From NCBI RefSeq assembly GCF_009932335.1, contig NZ_BLJF01000001.1, positions 186,001-250,000 on the forward strand: 64,000 nt of DNA, given 5' to 3'. Below, in pieces: positions 16,542 to 25,244 of this stretch. The notes under the pieces were generated by a model, which saw nothing but the letters and a program-made list of their open reading frames with translations, was not told where the DNA came from and did no database searches. Each line of letters starts with the position of its first letter. The first letter of the stretch is position 1. The DNA is from Pseudomonas asiatica. GTDB lineage: Bacteria > Pseudomonadota > Gammaproteobacteria > Pseudomonadales > Pseudomonadaceae. The position numbers and the translations under genes are program-made.

Positions 16542-16883
16542 TCAGAAGACAAGAACGTAGGTTTTGCGCACGGTCTCCTGGATGTCCCAGGTGCCAGTGC
16601 TGTTGGCCGGTAGCATCAGTGCGTCTCCGGCTTCTATGAGCAGGGGCTCGCCACCGTCGGGAGTGAAGGTGCAGCGGCCCTTGATGAAATGGCAGAACTC
16701 CTGCTGCACGATCTGCCGCCGCCAGCGCCCGGGGGTGCACTCCCAGATGCCGGTTTCGACGCCGTCGCTGCGTTCCACGCAGGTGACCGAAGTCACTGCA
16801 ACGGGGTCGCCAAGCGGCACCGTGACCGGGTTGGAGCTGTCGAGCACGGCGCTGTCGGTGTTCTTGAAATGGGTGATGCTCAT
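16542..16883 (-). CDS. Small cupin-domain protein (DUF861/RmlC-like)
   Basis: From the ATG at 16883 it encodes 113 residues forming a single cupin barrel: GVETGIWECTPGRWRRQIVQQEFCHFIKGRCTFTPDGGEPLLIEAGDALMLP is spread over the two cupin motifs. A longer frame begins at 16982 but runs over the end of the upstream gene. Similar cupins lie next to PuuB-like amine oxidoreductases and binding proteins. The catalytic or ligand role is unknown. It lies between the oxidase (34 bp upstream) and the PotF-like gene (52 bp downstream), probably in one operon. Confidence 0.8.
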   Translation of the reverse strand: MSITHFKNTDSAVLDSSNPVTVPLGDPVAVTSVTCVERSDGVETGIWECTPGRWRRQIVQQEFCHFIKGRCTFTPDGGEPLLIEAGDALMLPANSTGTWDIQETVRKTYVLVF

Positions 16884-16917
16884 GACCGGTAAATCCTGTG
16901 TCAGTGAGGGGGAAAAA

Positions 16918-18324
16918 TCAGCGCATGAAGCCTTCCATGAAGTCCGCAAGATTGCTGGCAAGGCGCCGCCTCCAGGGCGCACTGGCGGGGTTGGCGAGGG
17001 TCCGGTCCTCGTGGACGAAGCTCTGGATGATCGCGTTGTAGCCCAGCCATCGGCAGGGCTCGGGTGGCCAGCTGGCCAGGCTTGAAAGCGGGCGGTTGTC
17101 GAGCACCCAGGGTTGCGCGGTCAGTTCGTTGTGCTGGTTGAGGATCAGCGCGGCCAGGGTGCGCCCGCCCAGGTTGGTGGCGCCGACGCCTTCGCCGCCG
17201 TAGCCGCCCGCCAGGGCGATGCCGCGTTGACGGTCGCAGAGCATGTGCGGGCGGAAGCGCCGCGCCATGCCCAGGTTGCCGCCCCAGGAATGGGTGATGC
17301 GTGCGTGCTTCAACTGTGGGAACAACTCGCTGAACAGGTAGCGGCGCAGCTCGATTTCCTGTTCGTCGAGGTTGAAGTTTTCGCGCAGGCGGCCACCGAA
17401 GCGGTAGCCGCCACGGGCGCCGAATACCAGGCGGTTGTCGGCGGTGCGCTGGCCGTAAGTGACCTGGCGGCTGCTCTCGCTGAACGCCTGGCCCTGGTTC
17501 AGGCCGATCTGTTGCCAGGTGGCCTCCGGCAGTGGTTCGGTGGCCACCAACAGGCTCTGTACCGGCAGCTGATGTTTACCCAGTGGCGGCAGGCTGACGG
17601 CATAGCCCTCCACGGCGGGTACCGTCCATTGGCAACGGATGCGCGCCAACGGGGTGCGCACCTCACCCGGCTGCCAGTCGATGGCTGGGGTGTTTTCGTA
17701 GATGGTAACGCCCAGCGCTTCTACCGCCCGGGCCAGGCCACGCGCCAGCTTGGCGGGTTGGATGGTTGCGGTGTGCGGGCTGTAGATGGCGCCATAGGCG
17801 TTGCTGACCCGCAACTGAGCGTCAAGCTGTTCGGGGCGCAGCCAGCGGTAGTCGTCCTCGGTCATGCCTTGGCGATAAAGGTCGTCTAGGTAGGCGCGCA
17901 GGCTGCGCTCCTGTTCCGGGTAGCGCGCGGCGCAGTAGAGCACGCCGCCTTTGCGGTAGTCGCAGTCGATGCTCTCGCGATGCAGTACGCGGTGTACTTC
18001 ATCGGGAATGCCATGCAGCAGGTCGATGCTGGCGCGGCGTTGTTGCGGTGAAAGGGTGGCCAGCAGGCGGTCTTCGCCGAGCAGGTTGCCCATCAGCCAG
18101 CCGCCGTTGCGCCCCGAAGCGCCGAAGCCGGCGATGTTGGCGTCGATTACCGCGATGTTCAACTGTGGCGCCTGGCGCTTGAGGTAGTAGGCGGTCCACA
18201 GGCCGGTGTAGCCAGCGCCGATGATGCACACATCCGCGTCCAGGTCCTGACGCAGGGCCGGGCGGGCGCACAACGGCTCGTCGAGCTGGTCCATCCACAG
18301 GCTGAGCGTGCGCAGGGGTTGCAT
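16918..18324 (-). CDS. FAD-dependent amine oxidoreductase, PuuB/OrdL-like (DAO family)
   Basis: From the ATG at 18324, with GGAG nine bases upstream, it gives 468 residues; a TTG at 18348 would add eight. The N-terminal Rossmann motif is seen in DVCIIGAGYTGLWTAYYLK, and the DAO-family second flavin segment GFGASGRNGGWLMG follows. The C-terminal GYGGEGVGATNLGGRTLA is typical for gamma-glutamylputrescine oxidases. It would oxidise an amine or a gamma-glutamyl-amine to an aldehyde with release of H2O2. The partner PotF-like and AraC genes support a polyamine role. Exact substrate unknown. Confidence 0.82.
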   Translation of the reverse strand: MQPLRTLSLWMDQLDEPLCARPALRQDLDADVCIIGAGYTGLWTAYYLKRQAPQLNIAVIDANIAGFGASGRNGGWLMGNLLGEDRLLATLSPQQRRASIDLLHGIPDEVHRVLHRESIDCDYRKGGVLYCAARYPEQERSLRAYLDDLYRQGMTEDDYRWLRPEQLDAQLRVSNAYGAIYSPHTATIQPAKLARGLARAVEALGVTIYENTPAIDWQPGEVRTPLARIRCQWTVPAVEGYAVSLPPLGKHQLPVQSLLVATEPLPEATWQQIGLNQGQAFSESSRQVTYGQRTADNRLVFGARGGYRFGGRLRENFNLDEQEIELRRYLFSELFPQLKHARITHSWGGNLGMARRFRPHMLCDRQRGIALAGGYGGEGVGATNLGGRTLAALILNQHNELTAQPWVLDNRPLSSLASWPPEPCRWLGYNAIIQSFVHEDRTLANPASAPWRRRLASNLADFMEGFMR

Positions 18325-18388
18325 CGGGTTCGGCTCCACATCCGTCAAGGTCTGTGGGCGATCCTAGTGGTGTCGGCGGGCGGCTGTC

Positions 18389-19198
18389 CTACGTGCGTGC
18401 ACGCAGGGAAATTTGCTTCAGGTACGCCTTGGGCGTAAGCCCGGTGTGTTCGCGGAAACACTTGTAGAACGCCGACAACGAGTTGAAACCGGCATTGAAC
18501 GCCAGCTCGTCGATCGTGGCCTCGATGCTGTCGTTATCAAGGCTGGCCATCAGGTGCTGCAGGCGGGCCTGGTTGACGTAGCGGTAGAAGCTTTGCCCGA
18601 GCACCTGGTTGAGCAGGTAGGAGATCTGGTTGCGGCTGTAGCCGCTGGCGTCGGCCACCTGCTGCAGGTCCAGCTCCGGGTCCAGGTAGGGGCGCTGGCG
18701 CTGGAAGTAGTGTTCCAGGTCCTGGGCCATGGTCGACAGCTGTCGGGGTGACAGGCCCAGGCGGCTGGTGGCCGGGCGCGGGCCGCTGCTGGCATGGCCA
18801 CTGCTGCTCCGGCGGACCAGCGTGGCGTATTCGTTGACCTGCCAGATCAGGCCGTCCTTCACGGTAATCGCCTCGCTGGACTGGAACGCCACCAGGCCGT
18901 CGCCGCCCTGGACCGTGACCTGGTACTGGATGAACGCGGTACAGCCGTCGACGCGGATGCGGTCGCTGTGCACGATGTCTTCGCCGGCTTCATGGGGCAG
19001 GCAGGCGCGCACATAGTCACGCAGTTCCTGGTAGCCGAGCACGCGGTTCTGGAAGAAGTCGTGGTACTGGATGTCGGGGTGGTAGAGCGCCATGACGCCG
19101 TCGAGGTCGCGGTGCTTCCAGCACAGGTGGTAGCGCAGCACGGTGTCGGCGGTGAGCGGGGTCTGCTCGGGGCCGTCGGGGAGGGTGGTGGCGGTCAT
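18389..19198 (-). CDS. AraC-family regulator with an N-terminal SnoaL/NTF2-like domain
   Basis: From the ATG at 19198 it encodes 269 residues. The first 120 or so look like a SnoaL/NTF2-type cone fold (LCWKHRDLDGVMALYHPDIQYHDF, AGEDIVHSDRIRVDG) instead of the usual AraC cupin. The C-terminal hundred residues form the AraC double helix-turn-helix (DLQQVADASGYSRNQISYLL; FNAGFNSLSAFYKCFREHTG). A longer open frame upstream adds residues with no ribosome site and is rejected. It lies directly upstream of the PuuB-like oxidase on the same strand, and probably controls that set. The NTF2-like part may sense a small ligand, which is inference. Confidence 0.83.
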   Translation of the reverse strand: MTATTLPDGPEQTPLTADTVLRYHLCWKHRDLDGVMALYHPDIQYHDFFQNRVLGYQELRDYVRACLPHEAGEDIVHSDRIRVDGCTAFIQYQVTVQGGDGLVAFQSSEAITVKDGLIWQVNEYATLVRRSSSGHASSGPRPATSRLGLSPRQLSTMAQDLEHYFQRQRPYLDPELDLQQVADASGYSRNQISYLLNQVLGQSFYRYVNQARLQHLMASLDNDSIEATIDELAFNAGFNSLSAFYKCFREHTGLTPKAYLKQISLRART

Positions 19199-19372
19199 GA
19201 GCCTGATAGTGCATTGCAGAACACCCAGCTGCAAGGGGGCGGATCCGGCATATTGCACGGTTTTGCCAAGCGGCTTGGGGCGTAAGCCGTTGATTTGGTT
19301 GAGAGTGATTTTTTGACAGGGATGGCATGGCGAGTGCACCGGTCTGTTCAACATCGAACAAGGAGAAAGGCC

Positions 19373-19447
19373 ATGCGCTCGATACTGCTCTGGATGATTG
19401 GGGTGCCGATTCCGGTGATTATACTGATCTGGTTCTTTATGCATTGA
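19373..19447 (+). CDS. 24-residue hydrophobic membrane microprotein
   Basis: ATG at 19373 follows a strong AGGAGAAAGG ribosome site. The product MRSILLWMIGVPIPVIILIW-FFMH is one membrane segment with a central GVPIP turn. The pattern (short, I/L/V-rich, PIP motif) resembles unannotated small proteins I recall from Pseudomonas and other proteobacteria, but their function is unknown to me. A promoter-like TTGACA lies near 19314. It sits between the divergent AraC gene and the end of dppF, with a REP repeat after its stop. Confidence 0.6.
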   Translation: MRSILLWMIGVPIPVIILIWFFMH

Positions 19448-19454
19448 AATTATT

Positions 19455-19558
19455 GGGGCCGCTTTGCGGCCCATCGCGACACAAGGCCGCTCCTACAGGA
19501 GATCGTGGTCCTTTGTGGGAGCGGCCTGGTGTCGCGAAAGGGCTGCAAAGCAGCCCCG
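19455..19558. repeat. REP-type inverted repeat
   Basis: Two imperfect arms with TCGCGACACAAGGCCGCTCC and its reverse complement (one mismatch in the second arm), flanked by GC hairpins GGGGCCGC-TTT-GCGGCCC and GGGCTGC-AAA-GCAGCCC. It lies between the microprotein and dppF. Confidence 0.85.
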
Positions 19559-19570
19559 GCTATCTAAAGG

Positions 19571-20539
19571 CTAAAGAAACTGCTCGGCATAGTGACAAGC
19601 CACCTGCCGGGTACTCACCTGCCTGAGCGCCGGCACCTCCTTGGCACACCGCTCGGTCGCATACGGGCAGCGCTTGTGAAACGCACACCCCTCCGGCGGG
19701 TTCAGCGGGTTGGGCAACTCCCCGGCAATGCGGATCTTCGGCTTCAAAGGGTCCGGGTGAATCGCCGGCGTCGCCGACAGCAGCGCCTGGGTATATGGGT
19801 GCAACGGCCTTTCGTAGATATCTTCTTTCGGCCCCATCTCCGCCGGCCGGCCGAGGTACATCACCAGCACCTGATCGGCCACATGCCGCACCACCGCAAG
19901 GTTGTGCGAAATAAACACGTAGGCGGTGTTGAACTCATTCTGCAAGTCCATGAACAGGTTCAGCACCTGGGCCTGGATCGACACGTCCAGCGCCGAGGTC
20001 GGCTCGTCCGCCACCAGCACCTTGGGCTGCAGCATCATTGCCCGGGCCAGGGCAATACGTTGGCGCTGGCCACCGGAGAACATGTGCGGGTAACGCTGGT
20101 AATGCTCGGGGCGCAGGCCGACCTGTTCCATCATCTTCTGCACCTTTTCTCGCCGCTCGGCCTTGCTCAGCGAGGTGTTGATCAGCAGCGGCTCGGCCAG
20201 CTGGTCACCAATCTTCTGCCGTGGGTTGAGCGAGGCGTAGGGGCTCTGGAACACCATCTGCACATCGCGGCGCAATTGCTTGCGCTCGCTCTTGCTGGCG
20301 CCTTTCACTTCGGTGCCGGCAATTTGCAGCGAGCCGGACGACGGCTCTTCGATCAGGGTCAGGGCGCGGGCCAGGGTCGACTTGCCGCAGCCGGATTCGC
20401 CGACCACGGCCAGGGTCTTGCCGGCCTCCAGTTCGAACGACACGCCATTCAGCGCGCGGACCAGGGCGTGCCCCTTGAACAGCCCACGGGAGACTTCGTA
20501 ATGCCGGGTCAGCTCCCGGGCGGATAGAACGACGGCCAT
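19571..20539 (-). CDS. dppF: Dipeptide ABC transporter ATP-binding protein DppF
   Basis: The 322-residue ATPase starts at the ATG at 20539, sharing one base with the dppD stop. It has Walker A GESGCGKST, the signature FSGGQRQRIALARA, Walker B VLVADEPTSALD and the oligopeptide-transporter C-terminal motif with clustered cysteines (NPPEGCAFHKRCPYA). A longer frame to 20839 overlaps dppD and is a shadow. With DppD it energises the DppBC channel. It ends the dpp operon. Confidence 0.93.
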   Translation of the reverse strand: MAVVLSARELTRHYEVSRGLFKGHALVRALNGVSFELEAGKTLAVVGESGCGKSTLARALTLIEEPSSGSLQIAGTEVKGASKSERKQLRRDVQMVFQSPYASLNPRQKIGDQLAEPLLINTSLSKAERREKVQKMMEQVGLRPEHYQRYPHMFSGGQRQRIALARAMMLQPKVLVADEPTSALDVSIQAQVLNLFMDLQNEFNTAYVFISHNLAVVRHVADQVLVMYLGRPAEMGPKEDIYERPLHPYTQALLSATPAIHPDPLKPKIRIAGELPNPLNPPEGCAFHKRCPYATERCAKEVPALRQVSTRQVACHYAEQFL

Positions 20540-21507
20540 CACGCCACCTCCTGGTTCAGCGGGTAGAAGCAACGCACCAGGCCATGGGCCTGGGGATCGA
20601 GGGGCGGGCGCTGGCGCCGGCAGTTGTCCTGCACGTACGGGCAGCGCGGTGACAGCAGGCAACCCACGGGGCGGTCGTAGCGGCCGGGGACGATGCCAGG
20701 CAGGGTGGCCAGGCGTTCGGCACCGATGCTGTGCTCGGGGATCGCCGCCAGCAACGCTTCGCTGTAGGGGTGGGCGGGCACGTCGAACAGCTCCGGCACC
20801 TGGCCCACTTCCACGGCCTGGCCGGCGTACATCACGCACACCCGCCTGGCCGTTTCGGCGACCACGGCGAGGTCGTGGGTGATCAGGATGAGCGCCATGT
20901 TGCGCTCCTTCTGCAGGTTGACCAGCAGCTCCATGATCTGCGCCTGGATGGTCACGTCCAGCGCAGTGGTGGGTTCGTCGGCAATCAGCAGCTTGGGTTC
21001 GCCGGCAATCGCCATGGCAATCGCCACGCGCTGGCTCATGCCGCCGGACAGCTGGTGCGGGTAGGCGTCCAGGCGGCTTTCCGCAGCCGGGATCTCGACC
21101 TTCTTCAGCAGCTCCAGGGCACGCTGGCGCGCGGCCTTGCCCTTCAGGCCCAGGTGCTGGCGCAGCACTTCCTCGATCTGGTAACCCACGGTGTAGCTGG
21201 GGTTGAGCGCGGTCATCGGGTCCTGGAAAACCATGGCGATGTCCTTGCCCACTACCTTGCGTCGCTGGCGACCGCTGAGCTTGAGCATGTCGGTGCCGTC
21301 GAAGGTGAGCGAGTCGGCGGTGATGTGCCCGGGGGCGTCGATCAGGCCCATCAGGGCCATCATGGTCACGGACTTGCCCGAGCCGGATTCGCCGACGATG
21401 GCCAGGATCTCGCCGGCTTCCACCGTCAGGTCCAGGCCATCGACTACCGGTACCGCATTGGTGTCGCCGAAGCGCACGTTCAGGTTGTTGATCTGCAACA
21501 GTGACAT
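20539..21507 (-). CDS. dppD: Dipeptide ABC transporter ATP-binding protein DppD
   Basis: The 322-residue partner of DppF begins at the ATG at 21507, after GGAG. Motifs are Walker [10 protein letters not shown], the signature [14 protein letters not shown], Walker [13 protein letters not shown] and the C-terminal [15 protein letters not shown] cluster typical of Dpp/Opp ATPases, which may hold an iron-sulfur site in relatives. It is 10 bp downstream of dppC and overlaps dppF. Confidence 0.93.
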   Translation of the reverse strand: MSLLQINNLNVRFGDTNAVPVVDGLDLTVEAGEILAIVGESGSGKSVTMMALMGLIDAPGHITADSLTFDGTDMLKLSGRQRRKVVGKDIAMVFQDPMTALNPSYTVGYQIEEVLRQHLGLKGKAARQRALELLKKVEIPAAESRLDAYPHQLSGGMSQRVAIAMAIAGEPKLLIADEPTTALDVTIQAQIMELLVNLQKERNMALILITHDLAVVAETARRVCVMYAGQAVEVGQVPELFDVPAHPYSEALLAAIPEHSIGAERLATLPGIVPGRYDRPVGCLLSPRCPYVQDNCRRQRPPLDPQAHGLVRCFYPLNQEVA

Positions 21508-21517
21508 GGCGTTCTCC

Positions 21518-22444
21518 TCAGGCGGCGTTCTTGAGTTTCGGGTCCAGCGCATCGCGCAGGCCGTCGCCCATCAGGTTGATTGCCAGCACACTGAGCAGAA
21601 TGGTCAGGCCGGGCAGGCTCACCACCCACCAGGCGCGCTCGATGTAGTCACGGGCCGAAGCCAGCATGGTGCCCCACTCCGGGGTCGGCGGCTGTACGCC
21701 AAGGCCAAGGAAGCCCAGGGCGGCGGCGTCGAGGATGGCCGAGGAGAAGCTGAGGGTGGCCTGCACGATCAGCGGTGCCATGCAGTTGGGCAGCACGGTG
21801 ACGAACATCAGCCGTGGCAGCCCGGCACCAGCCAGGCGTGCGGCGGTGACGTAGTCGCGGTTCAGCTCGCCCATCACGGCGGCGCGGGTCAGGCGCACGT
21901 AGGATGGCAACGACACGATGGCGATGGCGATCACGGTGTTGATCAGGCCTGGGCCGAGGATGGCGACGATGGCCACCGCCAGCAGCAGCGAGGGCAGGGC
22001 CAGCATCACGTCCATCAGGCGCATGATCGACGGGCCGAGCAGTTGCGGGAAGAAACCGGCCAGCAGGCCCAGCAGGATGCCAGGGATCAGCGACATCACC
22101 ACCGACGACAGGCCGATCAGCAGCGAAAGCCGCGCGCCCTGGATCAGCCGCGAAAGCAGGTCGCGGCCCAGTTCGTCGGTGCCGAGGATGAACTGCCAGC
22201 TGCCACCTTCGAGCCACACCGGTGGGGTCAGCAGGAATTCGCGGTACTGCTCGCTCGGGTCGTGCGGGGCGACCCACGGCGCGAACAGCGCGCAGAACAC
22301 TACCAGGCACATGAAGGCCAGGCCCATCACCGCGCCTTTGTTGCGGGCGAAGGCTTGCCAGAATTCTTTGTATGGCGAGGGGTAGAGCAGGCTCTGGTCC
22401 ACCGGGCTGGCCGGCGTGACGGATTTCGGAATCGGGCTAGTCAT
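21518..22444 (-). CDS. dppC: Dipeptide ABC transporter permease DppC
   Basis: The 308-residue protein has the OppC-type N-terminus ([20 protein letters not shown]) and about six membrane spans. The binding-protein-dependent permease loop [18 protein letters not shown] contacts the ATPases. [19 protein letters not shown] is a signature stretch of OppC/DppC proteins. It pairs with DppB, whose gene ends 10 bp upstream. Confidence 0.93.
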   Translation of the reverse strand: MTSPIPKSVTPASPVDQSLLYPSPYKEFWQAFARNKGAVMGLAFMCLVVFCALFAPWVAPHDPSEQYREFLLTPPVWLEGGSWQFILGTDELGRDLLSRLIQGARLSLLIGLSSVVMSLIPGILLGLLAGFFPQLLGPSIMRLMDVMLALPSLLLAVAIVAILGPGLINTVIAIAIVSLPSYVRLTRAAVMGELNRDYVTAARLAGAGLPRLMFVTVLPNCMAPLIVQATLSFSSAILDAAALGFLGLGVQPPTPEWGTMLASARDYIERAWWVVSLPGLTILLSVLAINLMGDGLRDALDPKLKNAA

Positions 22445-22454
22445 GGCGAAGGCC

Positions 22455-23465
22455 TCAGCGCTGATGACGGATGCGTGGGTTGGCCAGGCCGTAGAGGATA
22501 TCCACGACGAAGTTGACCAGGATCACCAGGCAGGCGATCAACAGGATGCCGTTCTGGACCACGGGGTAGTCACGGGCACCGATGGCTTCGATCAGCCACT
22601 TGCCGATGCCCGGCCAGGAAAAGATGGTTTCGGTCAGCACCGCACCGGCCAGCAACGTACCGACCTGCAGGCCGAATACGGTCAGTACCGGGATCAGCGC
22701 GTTGCGCAGGCCGTGTACGAACACCACGCGGGCCGGCGACAGGCCTTTGGCGCGGGCGGTGCGGATGTAGTCCTCGCGCAGCACTTCGAGCATCGACGAG
22801 CGGGTCATGCGGGCAATCACCGCCAGCGGGATGGTGCCGAGCACGATGGCCGGCAGGATCAGGTGCATCACCGCGTCCTTGAACGCACCTTCCTCGTCGC
22901 TGAGCAGGGTGTCGATGAGCATGAAGCCGGTCTTCGGCTCGATGTCGTAGAGCAGGTCGATGCGCCCGGACACCGGGGTCCAGCCCAGGCTTACCGAGAA
23001 GAACATGATCAGGATCAGGCCCCACCAGAAGATCGGCATCGAATAACCCGCCAGCGAAATGCCCATCACCCCGTGGTCGAACAGCGAACCGCGCTTGAGC
23101 GCGGCGATCACCCCGGCCAGCAGGCCGACGATGCCGGCGAACAACAGGGCGGCGAAGGCCAGTTCGAGTGTGGCCGGGAACAGGGTGAGGAACTCGCTCC
23201 AAACGCTCTCGCGGGTGCGCAGCGATTCACCGAGGTCACCCTGGGCCAGCTTGCCGACGTAGTCCAGGTACTGGACCGGCAGCGGCTTGTTCAACCCCAG
23301 GCGCTCCATGGCCTGGGCATGCATTTCGGGGTCGACCCTGCGCTCGCCCATCATCACTTCCACCGGGTCGCCGGGGATCAGGCGTATGAGCGCGAAGGTC
23401 AGCAAGGTGATGCCGAAAAAGGTCGGTATCAGCAGGCCAAGGCGCCGGGCAATAAAGCTCAACAT
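22455..23465 (-). CDS. dppB: Dipeptide ABC transporter permease DppB
   Basis: The 336-residue permease has the OppB-type start (FIARRLGLLIPTFFGITLLTFALIRLIPGDPVEV), about six membrane spans and the loop RTARAKGLSPARVVFVHGLRNALIP. GAGGT precedes the ATG at 23465 at a normal distance. It follows the third binding-protein gene by 91 bp. Confidence 0.93.
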   Translation of the reverse strand: MLSFIARRLGLLIPTFFGITLLTFALIRLIPGDPVEVMMGERRVDPEMHAQAMERLGLNKPLPVQYLDYVGKLAQGDLGESLRTRESVWSEFLTLFPATLELAFAALLFAGIVGLLAGVIAALKRGSLFDHGVMGISLAGYSMPIFWWGLILIMFFSVSLGWTPVSGRIDLLYDIEPKTGFMLIDTLLSDEEGAFKDAVMHLILPAIVLGTIPLAVIARMTRSSMLEVLREDYIRTARAKGLSPARVVFVHGLRNALIPVLTVFGLQVGTLLAGAVLTETIFSWPGIGKWLIEAIGARDYPVVQNGILLIACLVILVNFVVDILYGLANPRIRHQR

Positions 23466-23556
23466 TGTCGGGGTTACCTCATCAGGCCGTGGGGCGATCA
23501 GCCCGCTACGGTGGTGCCGCCGGTTCCCGTGTGGGTTGCCGGCGGTCGTTGTTGTT

Positions 23557-25167
23557 CTACTTCACCTTGGTTGTGGCGAAGTTGTTGTTGGTCAGAGGGT
23601 TGATCACGTAGCCCTCCACGTTGTCACGCATGGCGGTGAACATCTTCGGATGGGCCATGCTGATCCAGGGTTGTTCGTCATCGTACACTTTCAATGCCTC
23701 GTTATAGAGCCTTGCACGCTCGTCGTTGTCGATCACTTCGCGGGCGCGGCTGATCAGCTCCTGGAACTTGGGGTTGCACCAGCGTGCATAGTTCTCGCCG
23801 CTTTTGGCGGCATCGCAACTGAGCAGCGGGCTGAGGAAATTGTCCGGGTCGCCGTTGTCGCCGGCCCAGCCGGTGGACACCAGGTCGGCCTCGCCCTTCT
23901 TGGCCCGGCGCAGCATTTCGGCCCACTCCATCACGCGGATGTCCAGCTTCAGTCCGATCTGCTTGAGGTCAGCCTGCAGCATCTCGGCAGACAAGCGCGG
24001 GTTGGGGTTGGTCGGGCCGCCGCCGTTGCGCGTGAACAGGGTGATTACCGTACCTTCGGGCACGCCCGCCTGCTTGAGCAGATCGCGCGCCTTGGCCAGG
24101 TCGCGGGGTGGGTTTCTGTTCTCGTTGTTGTAGCCGATCATGGTCGGCGGGTACGGGTTCACGCCGACCAATGCGTTGCCTTTGCCGAACAACTGGTCGA
24201 CATGGGTCTGGCGGTCGAAGGCCATGTTGATGGCTTTGCGCACGCGAACGTCGCTCAGGTATTTGTGTTCGGTGTTCATCGAGATGTAACCGGTGACCAA
24301 GGCCTCGATCTCCTCGACCTTGAGTTTCGGGTCCTGCTTGATCGACGGCACGTCATCGGGCTTGGGATAGAGTGCTACCTGGCACTCGTTGGCGCGCAGT
24401 TTCTGCAGGCGCACATTGCTGTCGGTAGCGATGGCGAAGACCAGCGCATCGGCCGGTGGCTTGCCGCGGAAATAGTCCGGGTTGGGCTTGAAGCGAACCT
24501 GGGCATCCTTGTTGTAACGCTGGAAGATGAACGGGCCGGTGCCGATCGGCTTGCTGTTCAACTCGGCAGCCTTGCCAGCCTTGAGCAACTGGTCGCCGTA
24601 TTCGGCGGAGTAGATCGAGGTGAAGCCCATGGCCATGTCGCGCAGGAACGGCGCTTCCGGTCGGGTAAGGGTAATCACCACGGTGTGCTCGTCGGCCTTG
24701 CTGACCGACTTGAGCAGGTCCTTGAAGCCCATGCTCTCGAAGTACGGGTATCCGACGCTGGTCTTGTCATGCCATGGATGGTTCGGATCGAGCTGGCGAT
24801 TGAGGCTCCACAGGACGTCATCGGCGTTGAAGTCGCGGGTGGGCTTGAAGTAGTCGGTAGTGTGGAACTTCACGCCCTGGCGCAGATGGAAGGTGTAGGT
24901 CAGGCCATCGGCTGAAATGGCCCAACGCTCGGCCAGGGCCGGCTGGACTTCGGTGGTACCGGGCTTGAAGTCGACCAGGCGATTGAACACCGTCTCGGCC
25001 GAGGCATCGGCGGTGACCGCAGTGGTGTACTGGACGATGTCGAACCCTTCCGGGCTGGCTTCGGTGCACACCACCAATGGTTTGGCCGCCAGTTGCGTGG
25101 CACCGCCCAGAAGCAGTGCGGCCAGGGCCAGGCGCAGTGGCCGCGATTTCATGAAAGCTCTCTGCAT
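23557..25167 (-). CDS. dppA: Dipeptide/oligopeptide-binding periplasmic protein (SBP family 5), DppA paralogue 1
   Basis: The 536-residue precursor starts at the ATG at 25167, nine bases after GGGAG; its signal peptide ends near QLAAKP. The mature part begins LVVCTEASPEGFDIVQYTT, typical of DppA, and has the family stretch YTFHLRQGVKFHTTDYFKPTRDFNADDV. It binds short peptides and delivers them to DppBC. It is the binding protein nearest the permease genes. Two further paralogues lie upstream in the same orientation. Confidence 0.92.
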   Translation of the reverse strand: MQRAFMKSRPLRLALAALLLGGATQLAAKPLVVCTEASPEGFDIVQYTTAVTADASAETVFNRLVDFKPGTTEVQPALAERWAISADGLTYTFHLRQGVKFHTTDYFKPTRDFNADDVLWSLNRQLDPNHPWHDKTSVGYPYFESMGFKDLLKSVSKADEHTVVITLTRPEAPFLRDMAMGFTSIYSAEYGDQLLKAGKAAELNSKPIGTGPFIFQRYNKDAQVRFKPNPDYFRGKPPADALVFAIATDSNVRLQKLRANECQVALYPKPDDVPSIKQDPKLKVEEIEALVTGYISMNTEHKYLSDVRVRKAINMAFDRQTHVDQLFGKGNALVGVNPYPPTMIGYNNENRNPPRDLAKARDLLKQAGVPEGTVITLFTRNGGGPTNPNPRLSAEMLQADLKQIGLKLDIRVMEWAEMLRRAKKGEADLVSTGWAGDNGDPDNFLSPLLSCDAAKSGENYARWCNPKFQELISRAREVIDNDERARLYNEALKVYDDEQPWISMAHPKMFTAMRDNVEGYVINPLTNNNFATTKVK

Positions 25168-25244
25168 GGGTTGAAACTCCCTGCTTGCATTGATTCCAGC
25201 GTAGCCGCCACGGCCCGCAGCGAAGCAGGCCGTGGCGCCGGCGG

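Noticed and set aside
22416..23603. 395-codon plus-strand frame opposite dppB
   Set aside because: Rich in Gln, His and Arg from antisense codons; dppB is certain and no promoter or ribosome site supports the other strand.
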